From Bacteroidales bacterium (GTDB lineage Bacteria; Bacteroidota; Bacteroidia; Bacteroidales; WCHB1-69), in assembly GCA_017551725.1 (NCBI GenBank), contig JAFZKY010000049.1, positions 1 through 43,292 on the forward strand: 43,292 nt of DNA, read 5' to 3'. Numbering within the stretch: position 1 is the first letter of the stretch; every line of letters starts with the position of its first letter. Both the position numbers and the translations under genes were made by a program. The notes under the pieces are model-generated. The model was not told where the DNA came from. It searched no databases and saw only the letters and a program-made list of their open reading frames with translations. Shown piece after piece: positions 36,841 through 43,292 of the stretch.

Positions 36841-36886
36841 AGTGAGTCGGATGATATTTTTTCGTACCATCCGATTTACTTTTTTT
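36841..36886 (+). terminator. Rho-independent terminator after the beta-galactosidase/LRR operon
   Basis: The 16-nt arms at 36841-36856 and 36865-36880 pair with a few G-U and mismatch positions around the loop TTTTTTCG, followed by a run of T to 36886. It lies 28 bp after the LRR stop. Confidence 0.8.
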
Positions 36887-36887
36887 A

Positions 36888-36895
36888 TACATTTG
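36888..36895 (+). promoter_or_regulatory. -7 box of the arginine decarboxylase gene
   Basis: TACATTTG matches TAnnTTTG and lies 29 bp before the ATG at 36925, immediately after the terminator T-run. No -33 TTTG is seen. Confidence 0.5.
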
Positions 36896-36924
36896 CGGCG
36901 TTTTTAATTTAATCACATTCGAAG

Positions 36925-38343
36925 ATGAAAACCAAGTACATCGACCTGATTTCCCAGACCTACGAATTCCCGCAGGAGGAGTTCGACGTGGAAGACAACG
37001 AACTGTTATTCAATGATGTACCGCTTATGGACATCATCAAGCAGTATGGAACGCCGTTGAAGATCACCTACCTTCCCAAGATTTCGGAGAACATACAGAA
37101 AGCGAAGCGTTGGTTCAATGTGGCCATCGCAAAATCCGATTACAAAAGCTCGTACCACTATTGTTACTGCACCAAAAGCAACCATTTTGAGTTTGTATTG
37201 AATGAGGTGCTCAAGAACGATGTACACTTGGAAACGTCATCGGCATTCGACTTGAATCTGATTGAGACGCTTTACGAGAACGGACAGTTCCAGAAGGACA
37301 ATTATATATTATGCAACGGATTCAAGAAGCAGCCCTACATTGACAACATTTCCATGATGTTGGAAAAGGGCTTTATCAACACCGTTCCCGTTTTGGACAG
37401 CAAGAAAGAGTTTGATTTGCTTGATCAAAACATCAAAACAAAATGTAAAGTAGGCATACGTATCGCAGCCGAAGAGGAACCGCGCTTCGAGTTCTACACC
37501 TCGCGCCTGGGTATCCGTTACAACGATATCATCCCCTTCTATCAGGAAAAAATAAAGAACAACCCGAAGTTTGAGTTGAAGATGCTGCACTTCTTCATCA
37601 ACACCGGCATCCAAGATACGGCATACTATTGGAACGAGTTAACCAAGTGTGTCAACATCTATTGCGAACTCAAGAAAATATCGCCCGAGCTGGACTCCCT
37701 GAACATCGGCGGCGGCTTCCCCATCAAGAACTCGCTTTCGTTCGACTATGATTACGAGTATATGGCGGAGGAGATTGTGTCGCAAATCAAGACGATATGC
37801 AACCGCGAGGGCGTGGAGGAGCCGGACATCTTCACCGAATTCGGATCATATACCGTGGGCGAAGCCAGCGCAGTGCTCTTCTCTGTGCTGCAGCAGAAGC
37901 GCCAGAACGACCGCGAGTTGTGGAACATGATCGACAGCTCCTTCATGACCACCCTGCCCGACACCTGGGCCATCAACCAGCAGTTCATCATCCTGGCCAT
38001 CAACAACTGGGACAAGGCTTACGAGCGCGTGTTCCTGGGCGGGCTCACGTGCGACAGCCACGACTACTACAACTCAGAGTCGCACTTGAACGCCGTGTTC
38101 CTCCCGCAAATCAACTCGGAGAACTACCCCTTGAGCGACAGTCCGGAGGACATCCAGTACATCGGATTGTTCAACACCGGTGCCTATCAGGATGCCCTCG
38201 GCGGCTACGGCGGCATACAGCATTGCATGACTCCGGCTCCGAAACACATCATCATCTACCGCGACGAAGAGGGTGAAATCTGCACCAAGTTATTTGCTAA
38301 AGAGCAGAGTTACAAGTCGATGCTGAAAATTTTGGGTTACTAA
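36925..38343 (+). CDS. PLP-dependent arginine decarboxylase-like protein (alanine racemase fold)
   Basis: 472 residues, a length typical of the arginine decarboxylase-like proteins of Bacteroidota and shorter than the roughly 650-residue SpeA of proteobacteria. It is a fold-type III PLP enzyme. Residues 77-86 (YHYCYCTKSN) hold the likely PLP lysine K84, RLGIRY lies near 195, the phosphate-binding NIGGGFPI loop near 262, and GGLTCDSHDYY carries the active-site Cys376. GAYQDALGGYGG and CMTPAPKHI close the barrel. The predicted reaction is arginine to agmatine plus CO2, the first step of polyamine synthesis in the cytoplasm. Meso-diaminopimelate, ornithine or carboxynorspermidine decarboxylases share the fold, so the substrate is inferred from overall similarity to flavobacterial proteins I remember, not proven. 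It is monocistronic between a terminator and the SRP RNA. Confidence 0.88.
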   Translation: MKTKYIDLISQTYEFPQEEFDVEDNELLFNDVPLMDIIKQYGTPLKITYLPKISENIQKAKRWFNVAIAKSDYKSSYHYCYCTKSNHFEFVLNEVLKNDVHLETSSAFDLNLIETLYENGQFQKDNYILCNGFKKQPYIDNISMMLEKGFINTVPVLDSKKEFDLLDQNIKTKCKVGIRIAAEEEPRFEFYTSRLGIRYNDIIPFYQEKIKNNPKFELKMLHFFINTGIQDTAYYWNELTKCVNIYCELKKISPELDSLNIGGGFPIKNSLSFDYDYEYMAEEIVSQIKTICNREGVEEPDIFTEFGSYTVGEASAVLFSVLQQKRQNDRELWNMIDSSFMTTLPDTWAINQQFIILAINNWDKAYERVFLGGLTCDSHDYYNSESHLNAVFLPQINSENYPLSDSPEDIQYIGLFNTGAYQDALGGYGGIQHCMTPAPKHIIIYRDEEGEICTKLFAKEQSYKSMLKILGY

Positions 38344-38364
38344 GTCCCGCATCGGTTTTTTTTA

Positions 38365-38372
38365 TACTTTTG
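38365..38372 (+). promoter_or_regulatory. -7 box of the SRP RNA gene
   Basis: TACTTTTG matches TAnnTTTG and ends 5 nt before the first G of the SRP RNA. The preceding T-run (38356-38363) may also serve as a weak end signal for the decarboxylase transcript. Confidence 0.65.
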
Positions 38373-38377
38373 CCGCC

Positions 38378-38475
38378 GGGTAAGTCTTGTACGATCTGCT
38401 CCCTTCTAACTCCCCCAGGGTAGGAATACAGCAAGGGTACGTCGGTTGTAGCGATGCGATGCAAGTAGCTTACCC
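38378..38475 (+). ncRNA. ffs: Small bacterial signal recognition particle RNA (4.5S type)
   Basis: About 98 nt. GGGTAAG at the 5' end pairs with CTTACCC at the 3' end, followed by six T (38476-38481) as the stop signal. The apex has the domain IV pattern CAGG-GTA-GGAA-TAC-AGCA: a GGAA tetraloop on a short stem flanked by the conserved internal loop. This is the site bound by the Ffh M domain. The RNA with Ffh guides signal-peptide proteins to the membrane. End positions are inferred from the pairing. Confidence 0.93.
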
Positions 38476-38481
38476 TTTTTT

Positions 38482-38610
38482 AGTGGACAGTAAACAGGGT
38501 ACAGGGTACAGAATTTCCATTCTTTAGGAAAGAGTGCCCGTTTGGCGGGTAGTTGGATGGTGCAGAAAACAGTTTATAAGGACGATACCATAATATTATA
38601 TAGTCGGAAC
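38482..38610. other. Spacer between the SRP RNA and the YciO-family gene
   Basis: It contains a short ACAGGGT repeat, a TTTCC/GGAAA inverted repeat and the small hairpin CCCGTTTGGCGGG, then an AT-rich stretch before the ATG. No gene is seen. I could not find a convincing TAnnTTTG box for the downstream gene. Confidence 0.5.
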
Positions 38611-39228
38611 ATGTTGTTGAAAATTTATCCGGAGAATCCGAACCAGCGGGCCATCGACCGTGTGGTGGAGTGTCTGAACGACGGTGGTGTCATCATCTAC
38701 CCCACAGACACCATCTACGGTATTGGCTGCGACATTTTCAAGCCCAAGAGCATCGAGCGCATCACCGACATGTTAGGCGACCGCAAGAAAAAGAGTGCGA
38801 TGACATTCATCTGCTCCGACTTGAGTCATCTTTCCGATTACGCCAAACCGATCTCCAACCCCATATTCAAGACCATGAAGAAGGTGCTTCCCGGACCGTT
38901 CACGTTCATTTTGGAAGCCAACGGCAACGTGCCCAAACTGTTGCAGAGCAACAAGAAGAGCGTCGGCATACGTGTGCCCGACAACAACATTATCCGCGAA
39001 ATTGTGCGTCAGCTGGGCCATCCCATCCTCTCCACCTCCGTGAAAGACGATGACGAGGTGGTGGAATACACCACCGACCCCGAGCTCATCCACGAGCGTT
39101 ACGGCGACCTGGTGGACATCGTCATTGACGGCGGCTACGGCGACAACACGCCCTCCACCGTGCTGGATTGCACCGGCGACAGCATCGAAATCATACGTGA
39201 AGGAAAAGGCGATGTGAGCCTGCTGTAA
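38611..39228 (+). CDS. YciO-type protein of the Sua5/YrdC/YciO family
   Basis: 205 residues from the ATG at 38611; an upstream in-frame ATG at 38542 lies in the SRP RNA spacer and adds unlikely sequence. The YrdC-like fold is shown by IIYPTDTIYGIGCDI (28-42), KKKSAMTFICSDLSHLSDYA (59-78), LPGPFTFILEA (93-103), VGIRVP (118-123), and the STSV strand (141-144). The family makes threonylcarbamoyl-AMP for the t6A modification of tRNA. The ICSDLSHLSDYA part and the single-domain length resemble YciO more than TsaC, and YciO's own role is less certain. It is convergent with the O-antigen ligase gene, 47 bp apart. Confidence 0.88.
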   Translation: MLLKIYPENPNQRAIDRVVECLNDGGVIIYPTDTIYGIGCDIFKPKSIERITDMLGDRKKKSAMTFICSDLSHLSDYAKPISNPIFKTMKKVLPGPFTFILEANGNVPKLLQSNKKSVGIRVPDNNIIREIVRQLGHPILSTSVKDDDEVVEYTTDPELIHERYGDLVDIVIDGGYGDNTPSTVLDCTGDSIEIIREGKGDVSLL

Positions 39229-39275
39229 AGAATCCTTGTTTTATTTTCCCCAAAAAGATCGACTCAATCTATCGG

Positions 39276-40826
39276 TCAGGCGTTGTATTCATAGCGGTTG
39301 ACATTCTGCCGTTCCCCGCCCGCCATCAACAGTAGCGGGTTCATCACGGCGAACATGATGCAACCTGTCTGGGTTTCGAGCGTATCCTCCATAAAAAACG
39401 ACATCACCATCAGCAGGGCGAAAGCAACATATACAAAGGTTATTCTGTTGCGCATCCGCACGAAGGGATAAACCAGGACGAAGATGAAATACAGCAAGAA
39501 GAGGATGCCCGCGCTGAGCCAGAAGGTCAGGTACTGGTTGTGACAGCCCTGCTTTTTGCGCGCGACCACCGGCGAATTGCATTTCTTAAGTTGGTCGTTC
39601 AGCGCATTTTTCACATTGTCCAACCCGACACCGAAGAGCCAGTTTTCACGGATCACCAGCCACGACACGCGCCACAGCTCCACCCGCTGCAGGAGTGAAG
39701 AATTGTCGAAATAGTGGTTCTTCTGATACAAGGTGATGCAGAAGAAGGTCGGGTACAGGGCGCGGCGCATACCGAACACCCTCGTGTAGTCGTAGTTGGC
39801 GATGCCGTTCTCCACATTGCGGATGTCTTCCTGCGACAACGCCATCACCGCGGCGGAATCCTTATGCAGTCCTTTGGAGTTGAGATAGCGAATCAGCGTA
39901 CACTCTACCCACGGCGTGAGCGCCGAGTCGGAGCGTTGTGTCCAGGCCGATTGCAGCTCGGGCTTGCATACATAGTAGTCGATGCGATGACCGTTTTCCA
40001 CCATCGACTGCGGGTCAAAGGTATAAGGGTTTCCCAATGCCGTAGTTTGCTCTGTGATGACGGCATCTTGGTCATGGAAATAGTCGTAAGTGAGATAGGC
40101 CACGTATCCGAACGCCACTACCATGCCCGACAGGATGGAGAGCAACACAGCCTTGCGGACGGGCGTGCGTCGGGCGCTGCCCAGCAGATACAACCCGTAT
40201 GCCAACATGATGGCCAGCAGGATCAGTATTCCTGTAAGTGTTTGCGCTAGAAAAAGATAGATGATCAGCAAGAGAGCTAGCAACGAGGCCGACACCTTCA
40301 ATACTGTTGTCGGGGCCTCCCGCAGGCAGTAGTGGACGCAAAACACCACAGACATCACCACGCAGAGGCTGAAGCGGATATGGTCGATGAACACGGAAAT
40401 GTCCCGCACATCCTGCACCGGGTTCTGGTACCAATACACCAACGAATAGACGCCCACGGCAAAGGTGGACAAGACGAAGGAGGCAAAAACCAGGCGACGT
40501 TCCCTCGGCTGAAGGGGACGAGTGGTAGCCACGATTATCGGGGCAAAAAACCACACCAGTTTGGCGGTGAGCCGCCGCAGGGTGAGCAAGGGGTCGCTGG
40601 CATGGACAAGCCCGAGCAGCAGGAATACGAACAGCAGGGAAAAAACGAGGAAACCCCGGTTGGCGCGGAGCATGTCCCTTTTCTCCCGCCAGTTCCATTC
40701 GGCCACCCAGTTCAGCAGCAGCAGGAATGTGGAGAAGCCCATCAGGAAGTGCGACAACGGAAGCGCGGCCATCAAAAGCATGATGCCCAGCACATAAATT
40801 GTATGATGAATCCGCTCGCGAGTCAA
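39276..40826 (-). CDS. O-antigen ligase/polymerase-family membrane protein
   Basis: 516 residues with about 10-12 membrane segments and a large periplasmic loop (about 240-390). The region around RVELWRVSWLVIRENWLFGVG and HNQYLTFWLSAG is the Wzy_C/WaaL signature of enzymes that join or polymerise lipid-linked glycans at the periplasmic face. The start is uncertain. The first usable codon after the in-frame stop at 40835 is TTG at 40826, which gives TRERIHH before the first membrane segment. The first in-frame ATG is at 40781, which would leave the first membrane segment without its positive N-terminal flank. The gene follows the S41 protease with 6 bp between stop and TTG, so translational coupling is likely. 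Whether it acts on lipopolysaccharide, capsule or glycoprotein cannot be told. Confidence 0.85.
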   Translation of the reverse strand: MTRERIHHTIYVLGIMLLMAALPLSHFLMGFSTFLLLLNWVAEWNWREKRDMLRANRGFLVFSLLFVFLLLGLVHASDPLLTLRRLTAKLVWFFAPIIVATTRPLQPRERRLVFASFVLSTFAVGVYSLVYWYQNPVQDVRDISVFIDHIRFSLCVVMSVVFCVHYCLREAPTTVLKVSASLLALLLIIYLFLAQTLTGILILLAIMLAYGLYLLGSARRTPVRKAVLLSILSGMVVAFGYVAYLTYDYFHDQDAVITEQTTALGNPYTFDPQSMVENGHRIDYYVCKPELQSAWTQRSDSALTPWVECTLIRYLNSKGLHKDSAAVMALSQEDIRNVENGIANYDYTRVFGMRRALYPTFFCITLYQKNHYFDNSSLLQRVELWRVSWLVIRENWLFGVGLDNVKNALNDQLKKCNSPVVARKKQGCHNQYLTFWLSAGILFLLYFIFVLVYPFVRMRNRITFVYVAFALLMVMSFFMEDTLETQTGCIMFAVMNPLLLMAGGERQNVNRYEYNA

Positions 40827-40832
40827 ATGGAA

Positions 40833-42476
40833 CTATTTTTTAGGCGAAAGAATGGAGCGGTAACGCTGGCCGTCCAGTAGCACCGACTTGGCGACGGCAA
40901 TATCCGGATCTTCGCTCAAGATATTCATAATCCGTCCTTTCTGATAATAATAGCGGACCACGATTTCTGAGGCAAGATAGTTGCAAATCTCTTTCTTGTA
41001 GGTCTGCAAATCCTTCGACTTGGCCTGTTCAAGCGTCTCTTTCAACTGGTTGTAAATGGATTCCACTGCCTTGAAGGATTTTGTTTCCTCGGCCGTTTTC
41101 TTGAAATCCTCCAGAGCCTCTTCGGCTTCGGTCTTGTAGCTGTAGTCCTTGTCCTTCAGAAAGTCCACAAACTCGGCGTAAAGGGCATCGTCCACCACAA
41201 ACTGGTCGGCGGGGGCGATGGTTTCGTGTTTCGCACGATAATTGTTGGCGAAGTCGAAGATGAGATTATGGGTGACCAGAGAGGTCAGCACCTCGCTCAG
41301 GAGGCTGTCCTCGGTGAGCACGTCCGGCTCTACGCCGCCCTTGTCATAGACGGTCCTGCCGTTTTTGGTTTTGAAGGCCACGGCCAACGAATCAGGGATC
41401 TTGAATGCACCCTTGGAGGTGTCCTTCTCGAAATACTCGATGTTCTGCACACAGCGGCCCGACGGAATATAGTATTTGGCCACCGTGATTTTCAGCGAGG
41501 TGTTGTAGTCGAGAGGCAATACGTTCTGAACCAACCCTTTGCCGAAGGTCTTTTTGCCAATGATGACACCACGGTCAAGATCCTGGAAGGCGCCGGACAC
41601 AATCTCCGAGGCGGATGCGCTGTATTCGTTCACCAGCACCACCACGGGGATGTTCTTGTCGGTGGCGGGCACGGGGGTCTTATACACCTTCTGCATCTCC
41701 GGGATTTTACCTTTGGTCTCCACAATCTTGACGCCCTGATCCACGAAGATGTTCATGATGCGCACCGCCTCGCCCAGCAGACCGCCGCCGTTGTTGCGCA
41801 AGTCGAGGATAAGGTACTCCATGCCCTGCTCTTTGAGTTTCTGGAAGGCTTCCAGCACCTCCGAAGCGGCCTTTTCCGTGAACTGGTCCAGCTTGATATA
41901 GCCAACCTTGTCGCCGATGATGCCGGAATAGGGAATGTTGGGGAGTTTTATTTCCTCACGGACAATGTTGAATGTCAGCGTCTTGTTGGCAGATGGCCGG
42001 AACACCTCCAGCACGAGGGTGGAACCTGGCTGGCCCTTCATGGCACTGCTCACATCATTGGAGTTCTTACCATCAAGGCTCTGGCCGTTCACCTTGCGCA
42101 CAACGTCGCCCGCCCACAAGCCTGCCTTGGCCGCCGGGGAGCCCTCGTAGGGTTCGGAAATGACAACATCTTTGCCATGCTGCTGAATCAGAGCCCCCAC
42201 CCCGCCGTACTGGCCGGTGGTCATCATGCGGTAATCCTCAATCTGCGATTCGGGATAATAGACCGTATAGGGGTCCAGACTTTTCAGCATGGCATCGATG
42301 GCCGTCTGCGTCAGCGCTCCCGGCGAAATCTCGTCGGCATATTTCTCGTTCAGATCTTTTAAAATGGAGACAAAGATGTTGACATTCTTGGCTATCTCAA
42401 AGTCATTCTGCGCAGAAACGGGCAGGAACAGCCACAACGGGAGCGCCAACAGGCATATTCGCAATAATCTTTTCAT
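40833..42476 (-). CDS. C-terminal processing peptidase, S41 family
   Basis: 547 residues from the ATG at 42476. A signal peptide (MKRLLRICLLALPLWLFLPVSA|Q) targets the periplasm. A PDZ domain follows at about 80-170 (GGVGALIQQ...VVISEPYEGSPAAKAGLWAGD). The S41 core has DLRNNGGG near 230, SASASE at 286-291 with the likely nucleophile Ser288, and the GKGLVQ lysine Lys313. The 25-residue Ser-Lys spacing matches the family. A helical C-terminal extension (about 400-547, E/K-rich) is longer than in many CtpA proteins. The family trims or degrades exported proteins from their C-termini. Upstream Met at 42506 overlaps the promoter, so the later start is used. It is likely co-transcribed with the O-antigen ligase. 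Confidence 0.93.
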   Translation of the reverse strand: MKRLLRICLLALPLWLFLPVSAQNDFEIAKNVNIFVSILKDLNEKYADEISPGALTQTAIDAMLKSLDPYTVYYPESQIEDYRMMTTGQYGGVGALIQQHGKDVVISEPYEGSPAAKAGLWAGDVVRKVNGQSLDGKNSNDVSSAMKGQPGSTLVLEVFRPSANKTLTFNIVREEIKLPNIPYSGIIGDKVGYIKLDQFTEKAASEVLEAFQKLKEQGMEYLILDLRNNGGGLLGEAVRIMNIFVDQGVKIVETKGKIPEMQKVYKTPVPATDKNIPVVVLVNEYSASASEIVSGAFQDLDRGVIIGKKTFGKGLVQNVLPLDYNTSLKITVAKYYIPSGRCVQNIEYFEKDTSKGAFKIPDSLAVAFKTKNGRTVYDKGGVEPDVLTEDSLLSEVLTSLVTHNLIFDFANNYRAKHETIAPADQFVVDDALYAEFVDFLKDKDYSYKTEAEEALEDFKKTAEETKSFKAVESIYNQLKETLEQAKSKDLQTYKKEICNYLASEIVVRYYYQKGRIMNILSEDPDIAVAKSVLLDGQRYRSILSPKK

Positions 42477-42495
42477 CTTGTTCAAATTAGGGCGG

Positions 42496-42503
42496 CAAAG
42501 ATA
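42496..42503 (-). promoter_or_regulatory. -7 box of the S41 protease/O-antigen ligase operon
   Basis: The minus strand reads TATCTTTG, a TAnnTTTG match about 20 bp before the ATG at 42476. No -33 TTTG was found. The box separates this operon from the FISUMP gene that ends 50 bp upstream. Confidence 0.55.
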
Positions 42504-42526
42504 CAATTTAATTGGTTTGGTTTAGT

Positions 42527-43261
42527 TTAGTTCTTGAGGCAACGCACGGAATAGGCGGCCTCCTTGGGGGTGCAGTTAATTTCCACCACTGCATTGGTAA
42601 AATAAAAATGATGTATCGGCGAGCTCACGTCGCTGCCTTCTGAGGCGGTCCAGAAGCCGGCATCCATGCCGAAACCGTCAACCGTATGGAAAAAATTGCC
42701 CGCCGGCAGCACATTCATGCCGGAGGCGTTGTTGGCGGCCATGTTCTCCACAATGCAGCAGGGCTGTCCCTGCGTCATGAAGTCCGAGTGCCAGCCTGTC
42801 TTCGAAGCCATGCTGCGGGCCACATTGTTCACGTCCGTGCCACAGCGGAACTCCTCTTTATAACCGAGAAAGTCCTCCAACGCCATCCACTCGAAATTGG
42901 AGGGCAGATGCCATCCCGCAGGACAGATGCCCTGCACGCCACTCGGCACCTCCTCGGATGTGGCATGGCCGTTCATCACCGTGTACCAGGAGTACAGCAG
43001 ACCGTATGCGGCTACATTCTCGGCTTTGTTATCCGGATAATAGTAAAAACGCCCCGTCGCCGAGGTTTCCGTACCCGCGGTCAACGCTGTGCCGTCGGCA
43101 TAGTGCGTCACACGCAGGTTTTGCGCCATCCAGCACTGGCTGCCCAGCTGCACGGTGGCGTATTCATTACCGTCATAGTCGGTCAGCGTGCCGCAGGAAC
43201 TCTGCGCCCGCAATCCTGACACTGCACCAATCAACAAAATAATAATGTATAATCTCCTCAT
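42527..43261 (-). CDS. Secreted FISUMP-domain protein
   Basis: 244 residues from the ATG at 43261; the signal peptide MRRLYIIILLIGAVSGLRA|Q supports this start over an upstream in-frame Met at 43285. Unlike the lipoprotein copy at 31468-32232 there is no lipobox. The FISUMP domain has DYDGNEYATVQLGSQCWMAQNL, HYADGTAL, GLLYSWYTVMNG, GVQGICPAGWHLPSNFEW, GFWTASEG and SVRCLKN. The Cys residues may form disulfides. The function of FISUMP proteins is not established. It is co-directional with the protease 50 bp downstream, which has its own promoter. Confidence 0.92.
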   Translation of the reverse strand: MRRLYIIILLIGAVSGLRAQSSCGTLTDYDGNEYATVQLGSQCWMAQNLRVTHYADGTALTAGTETSATGRFYYYPDNKAENVAAYGLLYSWYTVMNGHATSEEVPSGVQGICPAGWHLPSNFEWMALEDFLGYKEEFRCGTDVNNVARSMASKTGWHSDFMTQGQPCCIVENMAANNASGMNVLPAGNFFHTVDGFGMDAGFWTASEGSDVSSPIHHFYFTNAVVEINCTPKEAAYSVRCLKN

Positions 43262-43266
43262 CTCAA

Positions 43267-43292
43267 CAATTAAACAATTAAACAATTAAACA
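43267..43292. repeat. 8-bp tandem repeat CAATTAAA, three copies, at the window edge
   Basis: Three direct copies with an 8-bp period and a start of a fourth lie 5 bp upstream of the FISUMP start. On the minus strand they form an AT-rich leader. The promoter would be outside the window. Confidence 0.8.

Noticed and set aside
38341-38600. tRNA or riboswitch in the gap before the YciO-family gene
   Set aside because: No cloverleaf or known aptamer pattern; the structured part fits the SRP RNA.
41226-42362. 378-residue plus-strand open frame opposite the S41 protease
   Set aside because: It lies fully antisense to a gene with clear PDZ and SASASE motifs, and its own sequence looks like no family.

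Overview
The window looks like chromosomal DNA of an uncultured or little-studied Bacteroidota, most likely of the order Bacteroidales. The grounds are: TAnnTTTG-type -7 promoter boxes in front of several genes, very little Shine-Dalgarno use, SprB-like, CARDB and FISUMP domains in exported proteins, a periplasmic GH2 beta-galactosidase, and a roughly 470-residue arginine decarboxylase of the type found in Bacteroidota. The species cannot be named from the sequence.

Positions 1-31,224 (minus strand) hold four closely spaced co-directional genes, all with signal peptides and none of them an enzyme that I recognise. In transcription order they are: (1) one 20.8-kb gene for a 6,920-residue modular protein (10462-31224) made of six FN3 / beta-sandwich / FN3 / right-handed beta-helix modules, a seventh beta-helix and nine CARDB-like domains; (2) a 416-residue secreted protein of unknown function whose ATG shares a base with the stop of gene 1; (3) a 466-residue protein ending in thrombospondin type-3 calcium-binding repeats; (4) a second giant adhesin with SprB-like, Ig-like, cadherin-like and Cys-containing repeats. 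Gene 4 runs off the left edge in the middle of a near-perfect 156-bp tandem repeat. A single Bacteroidota-type promoter lies upstream of gene 1. I read this as one operon for very large surface-exposed or secreted fibres or adhesins, and it is the most unusual part of the window.

Positions 31,468-36,812 contain a FISUMP-domain lipoprotein (minus). It is divergent from a GH2 beta-galactosidase and a small secreted leucine-rich-repeat protein (plus), with the two promoters packed into a 114-bp gap.

Positions 36,813-39,228 are housekeeping: a strong terminator, an arginine decarboxylase, the small SRP RNA (ffs; not a protein gene), and a YciO/Sua5/YrdC-family protein. Positions 39,276-43,261 (minus) carry a second FISUMP protein, a C-terminal-processing S41 protease and an O-antigen ligase/polymerase-family membrane protein. 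The last two probably form an operon, and the ligase appears to start at TTG.

The long plus-strand open frames lying opposite the giant genes are shadows of the repeat-rich coding strand and are not annotated. No tRNA, rRNA, insertion sequence, integrase or CRISPR array was seen.
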